Below are positions 35,060-44,322 of a DNA stretch of 64,000 nt, in pieces. The stretch comes from Deltaproteobacteria bacterium (GTDB lineage: Bacteria; Desulfobacterota; Desulfobulbia; Desulfobulbales; Desulfocapsaceae), in the NCBI GenBank assembly GCA_026388715.1, contig JAPLJF010000036.1, positions 62,001-126,000 on the forward strand. The letters run 5' to 3'. Each line of letters starts with the position of its first letter. The stretch's first letter is position 1. The notes under the pieces are model-generated. The model ran no database searches. It saw only the letters and a list, made by a program, of their open reading frames with translations, and was not told the origin of the DNA. The translations under genes were made by a program, and so were the position numbers.

Positions 35060-38000
35060 ATGATAGAAATTAAGAACAATAAGTTGATTGTTGTATTGGG
35101 CATGCATCGTAGCGGTACGAGTGTTATCACTCGTGCACTTGAAGTCATGGGTGTGCAGCTTGGAGATCGGTTACTGCCTACAATGAAGGACGTCAATGCC
35201 AAGGGTTTCTGGGAGGACTTAGACCTCAATGCACTTGATGAAGAGATGTTGGATGCGCTCAACGTCAATTGGCACCATCTTGCGCCGATTGACGTTGGCG
35301 ATGTGGAAGTTTTACGCCAGAAGGGTTATTTCCTCCGTGCGGTTGAATTGCTTCGCCAGAAAGTTGGTAATGTTCCCAATTTTGGTTTTAAAGACCCGCG
35401 TGTTGCAAAACTACTGCCTTTCTGGAAAGAGGTGTTTCGTCACTGTCAATTTGATGTGAGTTATGTGGTGGTAATTCGCCATCCACTCAGCGTGGCTAAA
35501 TCTTTGGCTAAACGCAATGGTTTTGATGCGGAAAAAAGCTATCTGCTGTGGTTGGGGCATGTGATTACAAGTATCTCGGACACTGCTGGTGATAAACGTG
35601 TACTCGTCGATTATGATTGCCTGATGCAATTACCTGAACGCGAATTGAGTCGAGTTGCAAAAGGTCTTGATTTGGTAATTGACCCAACAAAGTTACAAAG
35701 CTATCAATCGGAATTTCTTGATCAAAAACTGCGGCATACGGTTTACAATTTGAATGATTTGTTATTGCAAGATAGTTGTCCTCCGCTTGCGCGTGATATC
35801 TATACTGTGTTGAAGGATGTGGCAGTAGATAAAATTTCGATTGACGATCCGGTACTGCAGGGCCAGATTAATCAATGGGTAAGCGAATTTGAGCGTTTCA
35901 ACTCTCTGCTAACGCTGGCTGACAGGCTTTACTCGCAGAAGGCTGCTGCCATAGCCGAGCGAGACGAGAAGATCGGTGCATACCACCAGACTGTTCTTGG
36001 ACGTGATGAGTATATCGCCAGCCTTAACCAAGTCCTCACCGAACGTAATGAGTATATCGCCAGCCTCAACCAGGTCGTTATCGAGCGTGATGAACAGATC
36101 TCCAATCTCAACCAAGCCGTGGCTGAGCGTGACAATCTCATCAGCCAATTTTTTTCTTCAATCTCTTGGCGTCTTACTCGTCCATTGAGGGCAGTTAAAC
36201 CCTTTTTTACAAAGATGTTTTTTGGTAAGGCACAAGGACATCCGCAAACGCCCGATTCCTTCCCTTCAACCTTTGTGCCTGAATGTGTAGATTGGACCCT
36301 GATGCTGCCAGCAATTGCTGCCGCCAAATCAGAGCAGTGGGTAGTTCCTCAGAGTGTGGTTGATGTCATTATTCCTGTCTATCGTGGTTTAGAACAAACG
36401 CGGCGCTGTATTAATAGCGTGCTTGATTTAACAACGACGACACCATTTCGTTTGATCGTGATTAACGATGCGAGTCCTGAGGTTGAAGTAACTGAATATC
36501 TTCGTAGTTTGTTTTCTTCTCACCAGATAATTGTTGTCGAAAATGCCGACAACCTAGGATTTACCGCAACGGTGAATCGAGGGATGATGTGGTCTGATTC
36601 GAATGATGTTGTACTGCTAAATAGTGATACAGAGGTTGCCAACGATTGGCTTGATAAATTAAAAATACATGCATATTCAGGTTCACAGGTCGGCACCGTG
36701 ACACCATTTTCTAATAATGCCACGATTTGTAGTTACCCGACTATAGAGGGCCTGAAAAATTTACCGGTTGGCGAAACGACAAAAAGTCTGGATGCAGCAT
36801 TTGCTAGTGCCAACAAGGGGCGGAATATTGAGATTCCGACAGCAGTTGGTTTCTGCATGTATATTAGGAGGGATTGTTTAAACGAAGTTGGTTTGTTTGA
36901 CGTTGAGACTTTTGGGAAAGGTTATGGAGAGGAAAACGATTTCTGTCTGAGAGCCGCTGTTAGAGGATGGAAACATTTGCTGGCGGCGGACACTTTTGTT
37001 TTTCATGAGGGTGAAGTTAGTTTTACAGGTGAAAGCAATCCAAGAAAAGAAGCAGCATCAAGTATTATACGAAAGCTATATCCAAACTATGAAGCTGCTG
37101 TATCAGAACATATCGGCTTGAATCAGGCGTATCCGTTAAGAGTTGCAGCTACAGCCGCACGATTTAAGCAAAGCGAAGTTCCAGTTGTACTGCATATCCT
37201 GCATTCTCATGGCGGTGGCACTGAAAAGCATGTTGAAGAGTTGTGCCACACACATTATGGTAAAGCAAAATTGCTGATTATGACACCTCCGTTTGTGGAG
37301 GCTGGGAAAGCAGCATTGCAAATTCGTTCAGCAGATCCATTAGATGCACTGGATATTCATTTGCCTACTTCGAATGTAGAATTTCTGGTGTCGTTACTTC
37401 ACTCGTTTAGCGTGAAGCTGGTACACATTCATCATGTATTGGGATACCCATTTGATCTTCACTCTTTAGTTGAAAAGATGGGGGTTCCGTTCTACTTGAC
37501 GGTTCATGATTACTTCTTGATTTGTCCGCGCATTAACCTGATGCCTATTGGGGAAAGATATTGCGGTGAACCCGAGCTAAGCAAATGTAATCACTGCCTC
37601 TCCGTTGATTATCCTTTAGGTGCAGGAGACATTCTTTGGTGGCGTGAAAGTCATGCGTGGCTTTTTAATGATGCTTCCGTCGTTATATGTCCGAGCCATG
37701 ATGTTGCAACGCGTTGCCAGCGATATTTTCCTAATTCCGTTTATCGAGTAGTGGCACACGAAAAAGCTTTGAGTGATGTTTGTTTCGATATTGACATATC
37801 AGTACTTAACAAAAAAGAACCATTACGAGTTGCAATTCTCGGTGTTCTTGCGAGGCATAAAGGTATCGAATTAATTGCTGAAACATTATTAGTGGCGGAA
37901 AAAAATGAAGCCCCTCTTCAATTCCAACTAATTGGGTATGCGGAAAGCGACCTGCCCTCTGTCTCCAGTACGTTATTTTCACAAACAGGGCATTACGTCG

Positions 38001-39451
38001 ATGCTGAACTGGTAGACAAAATACATGCATTTAATCCACACTTGATATTGTTTTCATCAGTTTGCCCAGAAACCTACAGCTACACATTGACTACCGCCAT
38101 GAAGAGTAAACGCCCCATCATGGCGCTCAATTTAGGTGCGTTCCCTGAGAGATTGGCATTCCGTCCATGGACATGGTTAATTGATTGGAATATTTCAGCT
38201 ACCCAACTTGTTGATAGGTTGTGTGAGGTACGGATTACAAATTTTTATACGCGTACGGCACCAATCACCACCCAGAAAAATGGATTAGCAAAATCGTTTG
38301 CTATAGAAGACAGTGGGTTCTATGAAAACGGATATCTATCTGTTGGCAATAATATTGGGGTTAAAGGAATTGTCGATATTCGAACTGCCGGCAAGATAAC
38401 GGCTTTAGTCTTGATTGAAAATATTGGTCCCCAGCCAGGTCCCTGTGCTTATATCCGTTTAATTCTGCCATTGATTCGAGAGCGTGGAGAGAAGTTTGAT
38501 CTGCGCTGGGTAACACCTGAACAGGTGATAGGCTACGTGGCTGATGTGTTGATTTGCCAAAGGACGGCAGTCACGTCGATCACTGTTATTGACACAATAT
38601 CTGCTCATTGTCGGGAAAATAATATTCGAATTGTGTACGACCTTGATGATTTGTTATTGACACTACCCGAGGATCATCCTGAATACGAAATTTATGCACC
38701 GAAGTCAGCTGCAGTTTTTCGTTGGTTGCTTGAAGCCGACGAAGTATGGGTTTCGACTGAGGCTTTGCGGCATCACGTCTGCCAGGTAAATCCGCGTACT
38801 CATGTCGTTCCAAACTATATAGACGACAAATTGTGGATAAAGCCCAAAATGTCGGTGGTAAAACATGAATGGATGGATTCTGTACGTCTGTTGTATATGG
38901 GGACGCAAACACATCGTGCCGATTTTGAACTTGTAAAAAAAGTACTAAAAAGATTGAAAGATGAGTTTTTGGAGCGTATTGAGATTAACTTGATTGGCAT
39001 CTCTCCAGATATTAGCAGCGAGAAATGGTATGAAACCATAACACCTCCACAAGCAATAGGTATATCATATCCAGCCTTTGTTAATTGGATATGTAATGAA
39101 CCGACTTTCGATATCGGAATTGCTCCATTGGTTGATAATGAATTTAATCGTTGTAAAAGTGCGATTAAATTTTTGGATTACAGCGCGCTTGGTTTGGCTA
39201 CAGTCGCTTCTGATTTAAATGGTTACCTGCTGATTCGCAATGGAGAAAATGGGTTTAGAGTAAAGAATACGGAAGAGTCATGGTACGAAGTACTCAAAAT
39301 ATTGATTACTGATTCAGCTCTTCGTAACCAAATTCAACTTACAGCTCAAAAGGATATCTTTGAGAAATACGATTATAAAAGTGTGGCTGGACATAGAACC
39401 AACCTATTAACGTCTTTGCTATCTGAGAATGCAAAGATTGAAAATACTTAA
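35060..39451 (+). CDS. Giant fusion: sulfotransferase-like domain, coiled coil, GT2 and two GT-B glycosyltransferase regions
   Basis: 1463 residues from the ATG at 35060 (a TTG at 35045 overlaps the wzt stop). Residues 1-250 resemble a PAPS sulfotransferase: phosphosulfate loop GMHRSGTS at 14-21 and a VVIRHPLSVAKSLAKR segment. Residues about 290-365 are a coiled coil with 14-residue repeats. A GT2 domain at about 430-670 has IIPVYRGLEQT, NADNLGFTATVNRGM and LLNSDTEV. Residues about 705-1065 look like a GT-B glycosyltransferase opened by ILHSHGGGTEKHVEEL, and 1095-1455 like another one (IENIGPQPGPCAYIRLIL). The order suggests a single polymer-building machine with a chain-length spacer. The specificity is unknown. 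Confidence 0.85.
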   Translation: MIEIKNNKLIVVLGMHRSGTSVITRALEVMGVQLGDRLLPTMKDVNAKGFWEDLDLNALDEEMLDALNVNWHHLAPIDVGDVEVLRQKGYFLRAVELLRQKVGNVPNFGFKDPRVAKLLPFWKEVFRHCQFDVSYVVVIRHPLSVAKSLAKRNGFDAEKSYLLWLGHVITSISDTAGDKRVLVDYDCLMQLPERELSRVAKGLDLVIDPTKLQSYQSEFLDQKLRHTVYNLNDLLLQDSCPPLARDIYTVLKDVAVDKISIDDPVLQGQINQWVSEFERFNSLLTLADRLYSQKAAAIAERDEKIGAYHQTVLGRDEYIASLNQVLTERNEYIASLNQVVIERDEQISNLNQAVAERDNLISQFFSSISWRLTRPLRAVKPFFTKMFFGKAQGHPQTPDSFPSTFVPECVDWTLMLPAIAAAKSEQWVVPQSVVDVIIPVYRGLEQTRRCINSVLDLTTTTPFRLIVINDASPEVEVTEYLRSLFSSHQIIVVENADNLGFTATVNRGMMWSDSNDVVLLNSDTEVANDWLDKLKIHAYSGSQVGTVTPFSNNATICSYPTIEGLKNLPVGETTKSLDAAFASANKGRNIEIPTAVGFCMYIRRDCLNEVGLFDVETFGKGYGEENDFCLRAAVRGWKHLLAADTFVFHEGEVSFTGESNPRKEAASSIIRKLYPNYEAAVSEHIGLNQAYPLRVAATAARFKQSEVPVVLHILHSHGGGTEKHVEELCHTHYGKAKLLIMTPPFVEAGKAALQIRSADPLDALDIHLPTSNVEFLVSLLHSFSVKLVHIHHVLGYPFDLHSLVEKMGVPFYLTVHDYFLICPRINLMPIGERYCGEPELSKCNHCLSVDYPLGAGDILWWRESHAWLFNDASVVICPSHDVATRCQRYFPNSVYRVVAHEKALSDVCFDIDISVLNKKEPLRVAILGVLARHKGIELIAETLLVAEKNEAPLQFQLIGYAESDLPSVSSTLFSQTGHYVDAELVDKIHAFNPHLILFSSVCPETYSYTLTTAMKSKRPIMALNLGAFPERLAFRPWTWLIDWNISATQLVDRLCEVRITNFYTRTAPITTQKNGLAKSFAIEDSGFYENGYLSVGNNIGVKGIVDIRTAGKITALVLIENIGPQPGPCAYIRLILPLIRERGEKFDLRWVTPEQVIGYVADVLICQRTAVTSITVIDTISAHCRENNIRIVYDLDDLLLTLPEDHPEYEIYAPKSAAVFRWLLEADEVWVSTEALRHHVCQVNPRTHVVPNYIDDKLWIKPKMSVVKHEWMDSVRLLYMGTQTHRADFELVKKVLKRLKDEFLERIEINLIGISPDISSEKWYETITPPQAIGISYPAFVNWICNEPTFDIGIAPLVDNEFNRCKSAIKFLDYSALGLATVASDLNGYLLIRNGENGFRVKNTEESWYEVLKILITDSALRNQIQLTAQKDIFEKYDYKSVAGHRTNLLTSLLSENAKIENT
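36005..36151 (+). repeat. 42-bp tandem repeats encoding a coiled-coil spacer
   Basis: Units at 36005, 36047 and 36089 and a partial unit from 36131 encode a 14-residue pattern (D-E-Y-I-A-S-L-N-Q-V-L-x-E-R). This is two heptads, so copy number changes would alter the rod length without breaking the frame. Units are close in sequence, units 1 and 2 most of all. Confidence 0.85.
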
Positions 39452-40174
39452 ATGACTATTTCTGGAGAAAATGTGCAATCCACTGTAGATGTGGCACGCA
39501 ATACAATTGCTTCAGCATTTGTAACGGGTATCGGTATAGAGGTGGGGGCACTTCACAACCCATTGCCAGTTCCAAGTGGTGCAAAAGTTAGGTATGTTGA
39601 TCGTATGGATAAAGCGGATTTATACGATCAATATCCGGAAATGCGACAATATAACCTCGTAAGTGTTGATTTTGTGGATAACGGGGAAACGTTATTAACG
39701 TTCACTAACAACAGTCAAGACTTTGTTATTGCCAATCACTTTTTGGAACATTGTGAAGACCCAATTGCAACTTTAAAAGCCTTCTTTCGGGTGCTGCGAA
39801 CTGGCGGTGTGGCATTCTTGGCATTGCCAGACAAGCGTTTCAGCTTTGATGTAAATCGTCAAAGAACGACTTTAACTCATTTGATTCGCGATCATTTAGA
39901 GAGGCCAGTCACAAGTCGTTTTGAGCATTTCCGTGAATGGCCAGAGTTTGTTGAACCACATTTCGGGAGAGTCTATGAGACAACGGAGAAAATTGAACGT
40001 CGTGCTCATGAGTTAATGAACAAAAATTACAGCATCCATTACCATGTTTGGGAGCCAAGCGATGTGTATGAGATGTTAGGGTATTGTGCTGATGAGCAGG
40101 GATTGCCATTGATTATTGAATACTTTCTTTCTAAGGATGATGAGATGATTATTGTCCTTAGAAAGGGATCGTGA
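39452..40174 (+). CDS. Class I SAM-dependent methyltransferase of the polysaccharide cluster
   Basis: 240 residues beginning at the base after the giant gene's stop. The SAM site is unusual in that motif I reads GIEVGALHNPLPVP, as in the family of O-antigen methyltransferases that have an I-E-[IV]-G-A pattern, followed by VRYVDRMD, SFDV-type acidic motif, and FVIANHFLEHCEDPIATLKAFFRVLRTGG. It may be the enzyme that caps the non-reducing end recognised by the Wzt C-terminal domain. That link is inference. It overlaps the next open frame's upstream end. Confidence 0.86.
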   Translation: MTISGENVQSTVDVARNTIASAFVTGIGIEVGALHNPLPVPSGAKVRYVDRMDKADLYDQYPEMRQYNLVSVDFVDNGETLLTFTNNSQDFVIANHFLEHCEDPIATLKAFFRVLRTGGVAFLALPDKRFSFDVNRQRTTLTHLIRDHLERPVTSRFEHFREWPEFVEPHFGRVYETTEKIERRAHELMNKNYSIHYHVWEPSDVYEMLGYCADEQGLPLIIEYFLSKDDEMIIVLRKGS

Positions 40175-40199
40175 ACTCACTACGCGTAAGGTCAATATC

Positions 40200-42155
40200 T
40201 TGATCTCAACTATTTCCCCTATCAGATTTTCCGTCAAATCCGCTATAGCTTTTCTTATTGGAGCCATTGTAGGGGTAGTGGCTATTCAATTCGTGCCTGT
40301 ACATGTCGATGTCCAGATGCGAACGAAACAAAAGGGCTTTCTACAGTATTACTTTGATACGGGTGCGGGGTTTAATGAAGCGCAAAGCAAACGAATTCCT
40401 CTCTCTGTATCCCCTGAATTCTCACATTATGCGATATCCATACGAGCAGCTAACGGATTTTGTGCATTTAGGATTGATCCATTAGAAACGCGAGGTCAAT
40501 TTGAAATTATTGGTTTTCAAATCGATTACCTTTTTTGGCATCGTCAGTGGCATGGGCACGGTGAATTAAAATATTTAGTTCCCGTGCATGAAATTGAAGT
40601 GATATCCACTGAGGGTGAAATGCTATCTGGGCAAGCGACCGGCAACGATCCCCGTTTAGTTATTACGGACGTGGAATATCTCAAGCATTGGCAACTAATT
40701 GCCACCATTTTCTGCACTATGCTTGGAGGAACTACAGCATTTTTGTTCTTAGTGGTTATGCGGCATTTTGGTGGGTTCAAAACTGTTTTAGCTAGTGAGC
40801 ACACCCCGTTGTTCATTATTGTGACAATTGCAGCATTGCTTCGAATTATTTATTGGTGGCAGAGCGGGTTACCTTCTGAACCAAACCTGCTGCAGACGAT
40901 GTGGCCTGACGAAGGGACATACTTTTCTATGGCCCAGTACATTATGACTCATGGGTTGCGAGAATACTTCCTTGCCGAACAGTCTGTGATGACTGTACCA
41001 GGGAATCCGATATACATCGCGTTGATATACACAGTTATCCACTCAGTCAATGTTATTCGCGCTGTAAATTTGCTCCTTTCTATTTTAAACATTGTGTTTA
41101 TTTACAAACTTGGCAAGAGAAAATTTAGTAAACCTGTCGGGTTATTGGCAGCTGGAATCTGTGCTGTGCATGGACAGCTTATTCAATATTCCGCAACGTT
41201 GTTGACAGAGCCTCTATTTCTGTATCTTTTTATTGCGGGAATTTACTATCTGGTACTTACTCTTGAAACAGTGAATCTGCCGCGCCATCGTTTTTATAGA
41301 TATGTCATTGCTTCTGCATTCTTTCTGACGATAGCGACATTGACGCGATCCATAGCAATGTTGTTACCAGTTTTTTTATTGGCTTCTATTGGGTTTCGGG
41401 AAGCGTATAGCAGCTGGCAGGTGGGTAAACCCGCATATCCATGGCTAAAGCGTTCGGCCTTGCCGCTCCTCATACCAGTATTGATTGTTGGTATCGTAGC
41501 AACCAAAAACTATGCGTTCTTTGATCGCTTTATGGTTGCCACTGGATCTGGGGCGGCATTATGGCTTGGGTCAAGAGCAGACACAGAGGGAGATGAGCCA
41601 CCGTATCGGGGACGAACTTATGATACTCAAGTGATTACGCATGGAGCTTCTCATCTCAGTATACAAGGCGACATGCTATTGATGGAGGCGGCAAAGAAGA
41701 ATATTCGGGAAAACCCACTGGGCTATGCTTGGTGGAGTGTAAAAAAGGTTGGCCGCTTAGTGGTGGGGAGTAATTTGGCATGGTTTTATCCCCATAAAAA
41801 TATTACCGACTGGTATTGTGCCTCTGGTCGAAATGCTGTATCCGCTGCTAATATGGTATTTCAAATCATTTTGGCTTCAACTATTGCGGTGTATGGAATA
41901 ATTGGCCTTGTGGCAGCTCGTGGGCAAGAATCATTTAGCTTAATAACTACTGCATCAGTATGTTACTTAATTATATTCAGCGTCCCTTTTTTAGTGACTC
42001 AACGATACGGACTACCGTTGGTGATGCTTCTTGTGATACCAGCATCCGCCATCATGTATGGCGCATGGCAAGCCGTCGGCAGGATGCGTAGGGTCGCATT
42101 GTTCGGTGTGCCATTTGCACTCGCTATTGTGTTGCAAATTCTTTTTTTGGGGTGA
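40200..42155 (+). CDS. GT-C glycosyltransferase-like membrane protein (ArnT/PMT family type)
   Basis: 651 residues from a TTG at 40200 with AAGG eight bases upstream; a TTG at 40152, overlapping the methyltransferase, is possible and no in-frame ATG exists early. One N-terminal helix, an extracytoplasmic beta domain of about 120 residues and then about eleven helices. After helix 2 a loop carries LLQTMWPDEGTYFSMAQYI with the D-E pair of GT-C enzymes. The next gene is a DPM1-like transferase, so the two probably charge undecaprenyl phosphate and transfer the sugar on the outer face. The substrate is unknown. Confidence 0.8.
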   Translation: MISTISPIRFSVKSAIAFLIGAIVGVVAIQFVPVHVDVQMRTKQKGFLQYYFDTGAGFNEAQSKRIPLSVSPEFSHYAISIRAANGFCAFRIDPLETRGQFEIIGFQIDYLFWHRQWHGHGELKYLVPVHEIEVISTEGEMLSGQATGNDPRLVITDVEYLKHWQLIATIFCTMLGGTTAFLFLVVMRHFGGFKTVLASEHTPLFIIVTIAALLRIIYWWQSGLPSEPNLLQTMWPDEGTYFSMAQYIMTHGLREYFLAEQSVMTVPGNPIYIALIYTVIHSVNVIRAVNLLLSILNIVFIYKLGKRKFSKPVGLLAAGICAVHGQLIQYSATLLTEPLFLYLFIAGIYYLVLTLETVNLPRHRFYRYVIASAFFLTIATLTRSIAMLLPVFLLASIGFREAYSSWQVGKPAYPWLKRSALPLLIPVLIVGIVATKNYAFFDRFMVATGSGAALWLGSRADTEGDEPPYRGRTYDTQVITHGASHLSIQGDMLLMEAAKKNIRENPLGYAWWSVKKVGRLVVGSNLAWFYPHKNITDWYCASGRNAVSAANMVFQIILASTIAVYGIIGLVAARGQESFSLITTASVCYLIIFSVPFLVTQRYGLPLVMLLVIPASAIMYGAWQAVGRMRRVALFGVPFALAIVLQILFLG

Positions 42156-42158
42156 TTG

Positions 42159-43163
42159 ATGGAAAATAATCACTGTGTGGCCATGTCCTTGCGGGTTGCT
42201 GTCGTTATCCCCTGCTATAAAGTTTCGGCACATATCTTAGGGGTGATTCAGAAGATTGGGAGCGAGGTCGATACTATTTTCGTTGTTGACGATTGCTGCC
42301 CTGAGAAGGGTGGCTTTTTAGTTGAGAACGGCTGCGTTGACCCTAGAGTACGGGTGATTTATAACTTAGTTAATCAGGGGGTGGGTGGTGCAGTGATTTT
42401 GGGCTATAACGCCGCGATTGCTGACGGGGCTGATGTGATTGTCAAAGTTGATGGCGATGGGCAGATGGATCCAAGTTTGATACCCGCTTTTATTGCCCCT
42501 ATCATTGCAGATGAAGCAGATTACACTAAAGGCAACCGCTTCTTTGACCTTGAGGAAATACGAGCCATGCCCAAAGCCCGCCTCTTTGGTAATGCGGTGC
42601 TGTCGTTTATGACCAAGATTTCATCCGGGTACTGGGATTTGTTTGACCCTACCAATGGATATACTGCAATCCATGCCGAGGTGGCGCGGCATTTGCCTTT
42701 TGGAAAAATCAGTCGCCGTTATTTCTTTGAAACTGACATGTTGTTCAGACTCAATACGTTACGTGCGGTTGTGGTTGATGTGCCTATGGACGCTAAATAT
42801 GGCGATGAAGTAAGTAACTTGAAAATATCGGAAATTGTTGGAGAATTCCTTGCTAAACATATTCGCAATTTTTCCAAAAGAATTTTTTATAACTATTTTC
42901 TGCGAGACATGTCGATCGCATCCATCGAACTGCCCTTAGGTCTGTTACTGTTCATTTCTGGCTGCATATTCGGCGTTTATCATTGGATTAGTTCGTTACA
43001 GGCAGGAGTTGCCACACCTGCCGGCACGGTAATGCTGGCAGCACTGCCCATTTTAATGGGGACTCAACTGATGTTAGCTTTCTTGGGTTACGACATAGCA
43101 AACGTGCCGCGTAGATCAATCCATAAGATGCGCCGGAATTCCAAAAAACAGTCCAACACATAA
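42159..43163 (+). CDS. DPM1/GtrB-like glycosyltransferase (GT2) with C-terminal membrane helices
   Basis: 334 residues from the ATG at 42159; a TTG just before it is a weaker start. A cytoplasmic GT2 domain reads RVAVVIPCYKVSAHI, FVVDDCCPEKGG, NQGVGGAVILGYNAAI and the metal site VKVDGDGQMDP near residue 97. A later segment FDPTNGYTAIH and two C-terminal helices (about 250-315) match dolichol- or undecaprenyl-phosphate sugar synthases. Together with the GT-C gene upstream, which ends 3 bp before, it forms a second lipid-sugar module besides the ArnC-like one on the minus strand. Confidence 0.88.
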   Translation: MENNHCVAMSLRVAVVIPCYKVSAHILGVIQKIGSEVDTIFVVDDCCPEKGGFLVENGCVDPRVRVIYNLVNQGVGGAVILGYNAAIADGADVIVKVDGDGQMDPSLIPAFIAPIIADEADYTKGNRFFDLEEIRAMPKARLFGNAVLSFMTKISSGYWDLFDPTNGYTAIHAEVARHLPFGKISRRYFFETDMLFRLNTLRAVVVDVPMDAKYGDEVSNLKISEIVGEFLAKHIRNFSKRIFYNYFLRDMSIASIELPLGLLLFISGCIFGVYHWISSLQAGVATPAGTVMLAALPILMGTQLMLAFLGYDIANVPRRSIHKMRRNSKKQSNT

Positions 43164-43234
43164 TGGGGAATCAGGTGGAAAATAAAGATCAGGCTTGGTT
43201 TGCCGGAGGTGATTTAACTGATGACAATGTGTGA
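43163..43234 (+). CDS. Possible micro-ORF coupled to the glycosyltransferase gene
   Basis: A 23-codon frame (MGNQVENKDQAWFAGGDLTDD plus two residues) starts at the ATG that overlaps the previous stop (TAATG) and ends at TGA 43232-43234. The sequence is hydrophilic with no signal peptide. It may be a truncated remnant of a downstream gene or a chance frame. I do not recognise it, and the 70 bases after it hold nothing else. Confidence 0.25.
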   Translation: MGNQVENKDQAWFAGGDLTDDNV

Positions 43235-43305
43235 GAAATTTGCTAATTGTTTTACAATTCTGTTGTCAGTTTTTTATAAAAAATCATTCATTAAGAGAGG
43301 GAAAA

Positions 43306-43950
43306 ATGCGTATTATACAATCAGTCTTCTTTTTGCCAGTTTTCTTTGTTTTTTCTTTGTTTTCTCAAATCACATGTTATGCGGGGGCTGATTCCCCTTG
43401 GACTATGTTTTTACCGGCTATAACAAGTGGGCACAACACATGTGGGAATAATGAGCTCATTGCAGATCGTTATCTTGTCAATAACTGCGATGTTGTGAAA
43501 GATACTGTCACCGGTCTGGAGTGGCAGCGTTGTAGTGTCGGGCAGACATGGAATGCAGAGACCAAACATTGTGATGGCTCTGTCATAGGCTATAATTGGT
43601 TTGGGGCTCAAGGGCTTACCAAAGCCGGTGGCTTCCGTTTGCCGACCATCACGGAACTGCGGTCGTTGGTTTATTGCTCCAGCGGCATTCCAATTACTAT
43701 CGGGATGACTCTGGATGGTGTCGGTTGTAGTGAGCCCTCTGGTCCAACCTTTACACGGCCAACTATTGTTACGGCGGCCTTTCCAGATGTGCCTTTAACC
43801 AGTACAGTACGTTCACATTATTGGACTTCATCGACGAGTGCTGATGATCCAAACAGGGGAAGGGGTGTCTCTTTCTACAGAGGTAATGCCAGCTCCGGCC
43901 CTAAGGATACCCCTGGGTTGTCTGCTCGTCTCGTGCGCACCGGAAATTGA
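43306..43950 (+). CDS. Exported Lcl/DUF1566-domain protein
   Basis: 214 residues from the ATG at 43306 with AGAGAGG upstream; the longer frame from 43231 lacks a ribosome site. A signal peptide covers about residues 1-27 (cleavage near CYA-GA). The mature part begins DSPWTMFLPAI, then carries VNNCDVVKDTVTGLEWQRCSVGQTWN and, after a short stretch, GGFRLPTITELRSLVYCSSG, the conserved DUF1566/Lcl pattern, then HYWTSST and a DNPGLSARLVR-like end. Such domains occur in many surface proteins, including collagen-like adhesins. Its own role is unknown and it marks the right edge of the island. Confidence 0.8.
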   Translation: MRIIQSVFFLPVFFVFSLFSQITCYAGADSPWTMFLPAITSGHNTCGNNELIADRYLVNNCDVVKDTVTGLEWQRCSVGQTWNAETKHCDGSVIGYNWFGAQGLTKAGGFRLPTITELRSLVYCSSGIPITIGMTLDGVGCSEPSGPTFTRPTIVTAAFPDVPLTSTVRSHYWTSSTSADDPNRGRGVSFYRGNASSGPKDTPGLSARLVRTGN

Positions 43951-44153
43951 TATCTGTGACAAGGTGAGGACGTAAGGTCTCTCTTTTGGCAATCTTTTTG
44001 TTTATGTCCCACTGTCTTGGGGCTTTGTGATATCGATTTTTTCCTGTTTGTAAAAGTCGGTTTTTTGAATGCAGCTTTAGGGCTACGGTTCTTATTATCT
44101 GACAACAATTACTTTATGTCGTTTGCTGATACAACAGCTGATACTGTCTCACC
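43951..44153. other. Non-coding spacer before a terminator
   Basis: The stretch between the Lcl-domain gene and the hairpin at 44154 contains no convincing gene or promoter. The remaining part (44201-44322) upstream of the 848-residue glycosyltransferase is AT-rich and likewise empty apart from a weak ribosome site just before 44323. Confidence 0.6.
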
Positions 44154-44200
44154 AAAATAATTCGCTGTTGACACTGATTAACAGCGAATTATTTTGTTCT
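44154..44200. terminator. Strong bidirectional-looking hairpin between the Lcl gene and the next GT2 gene
   Basis: A perfect 16-bp stem (44154-44169 with 44180-44195) with a 10-nt loop is AT-rich at its outer end and is followed on the plus strand by a T- and C-rich run, and preceded by A-rich sequence on the other side. It should end transcription from the gene at 43306, although it lies 203 bases downstream. Confidence 0.8.
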
Positions 44201-44322
44201 CTTCTTTCCTGAAATCCCCTATCTTGTTTGTCTGAGCTTCTTTCCATCGTAATGTAATTTGTCACATTAAGACTTTTCAAGATTTGAGGGCCACGAGCTT
44301 TGATCTTGGTAATAAAACTTAA

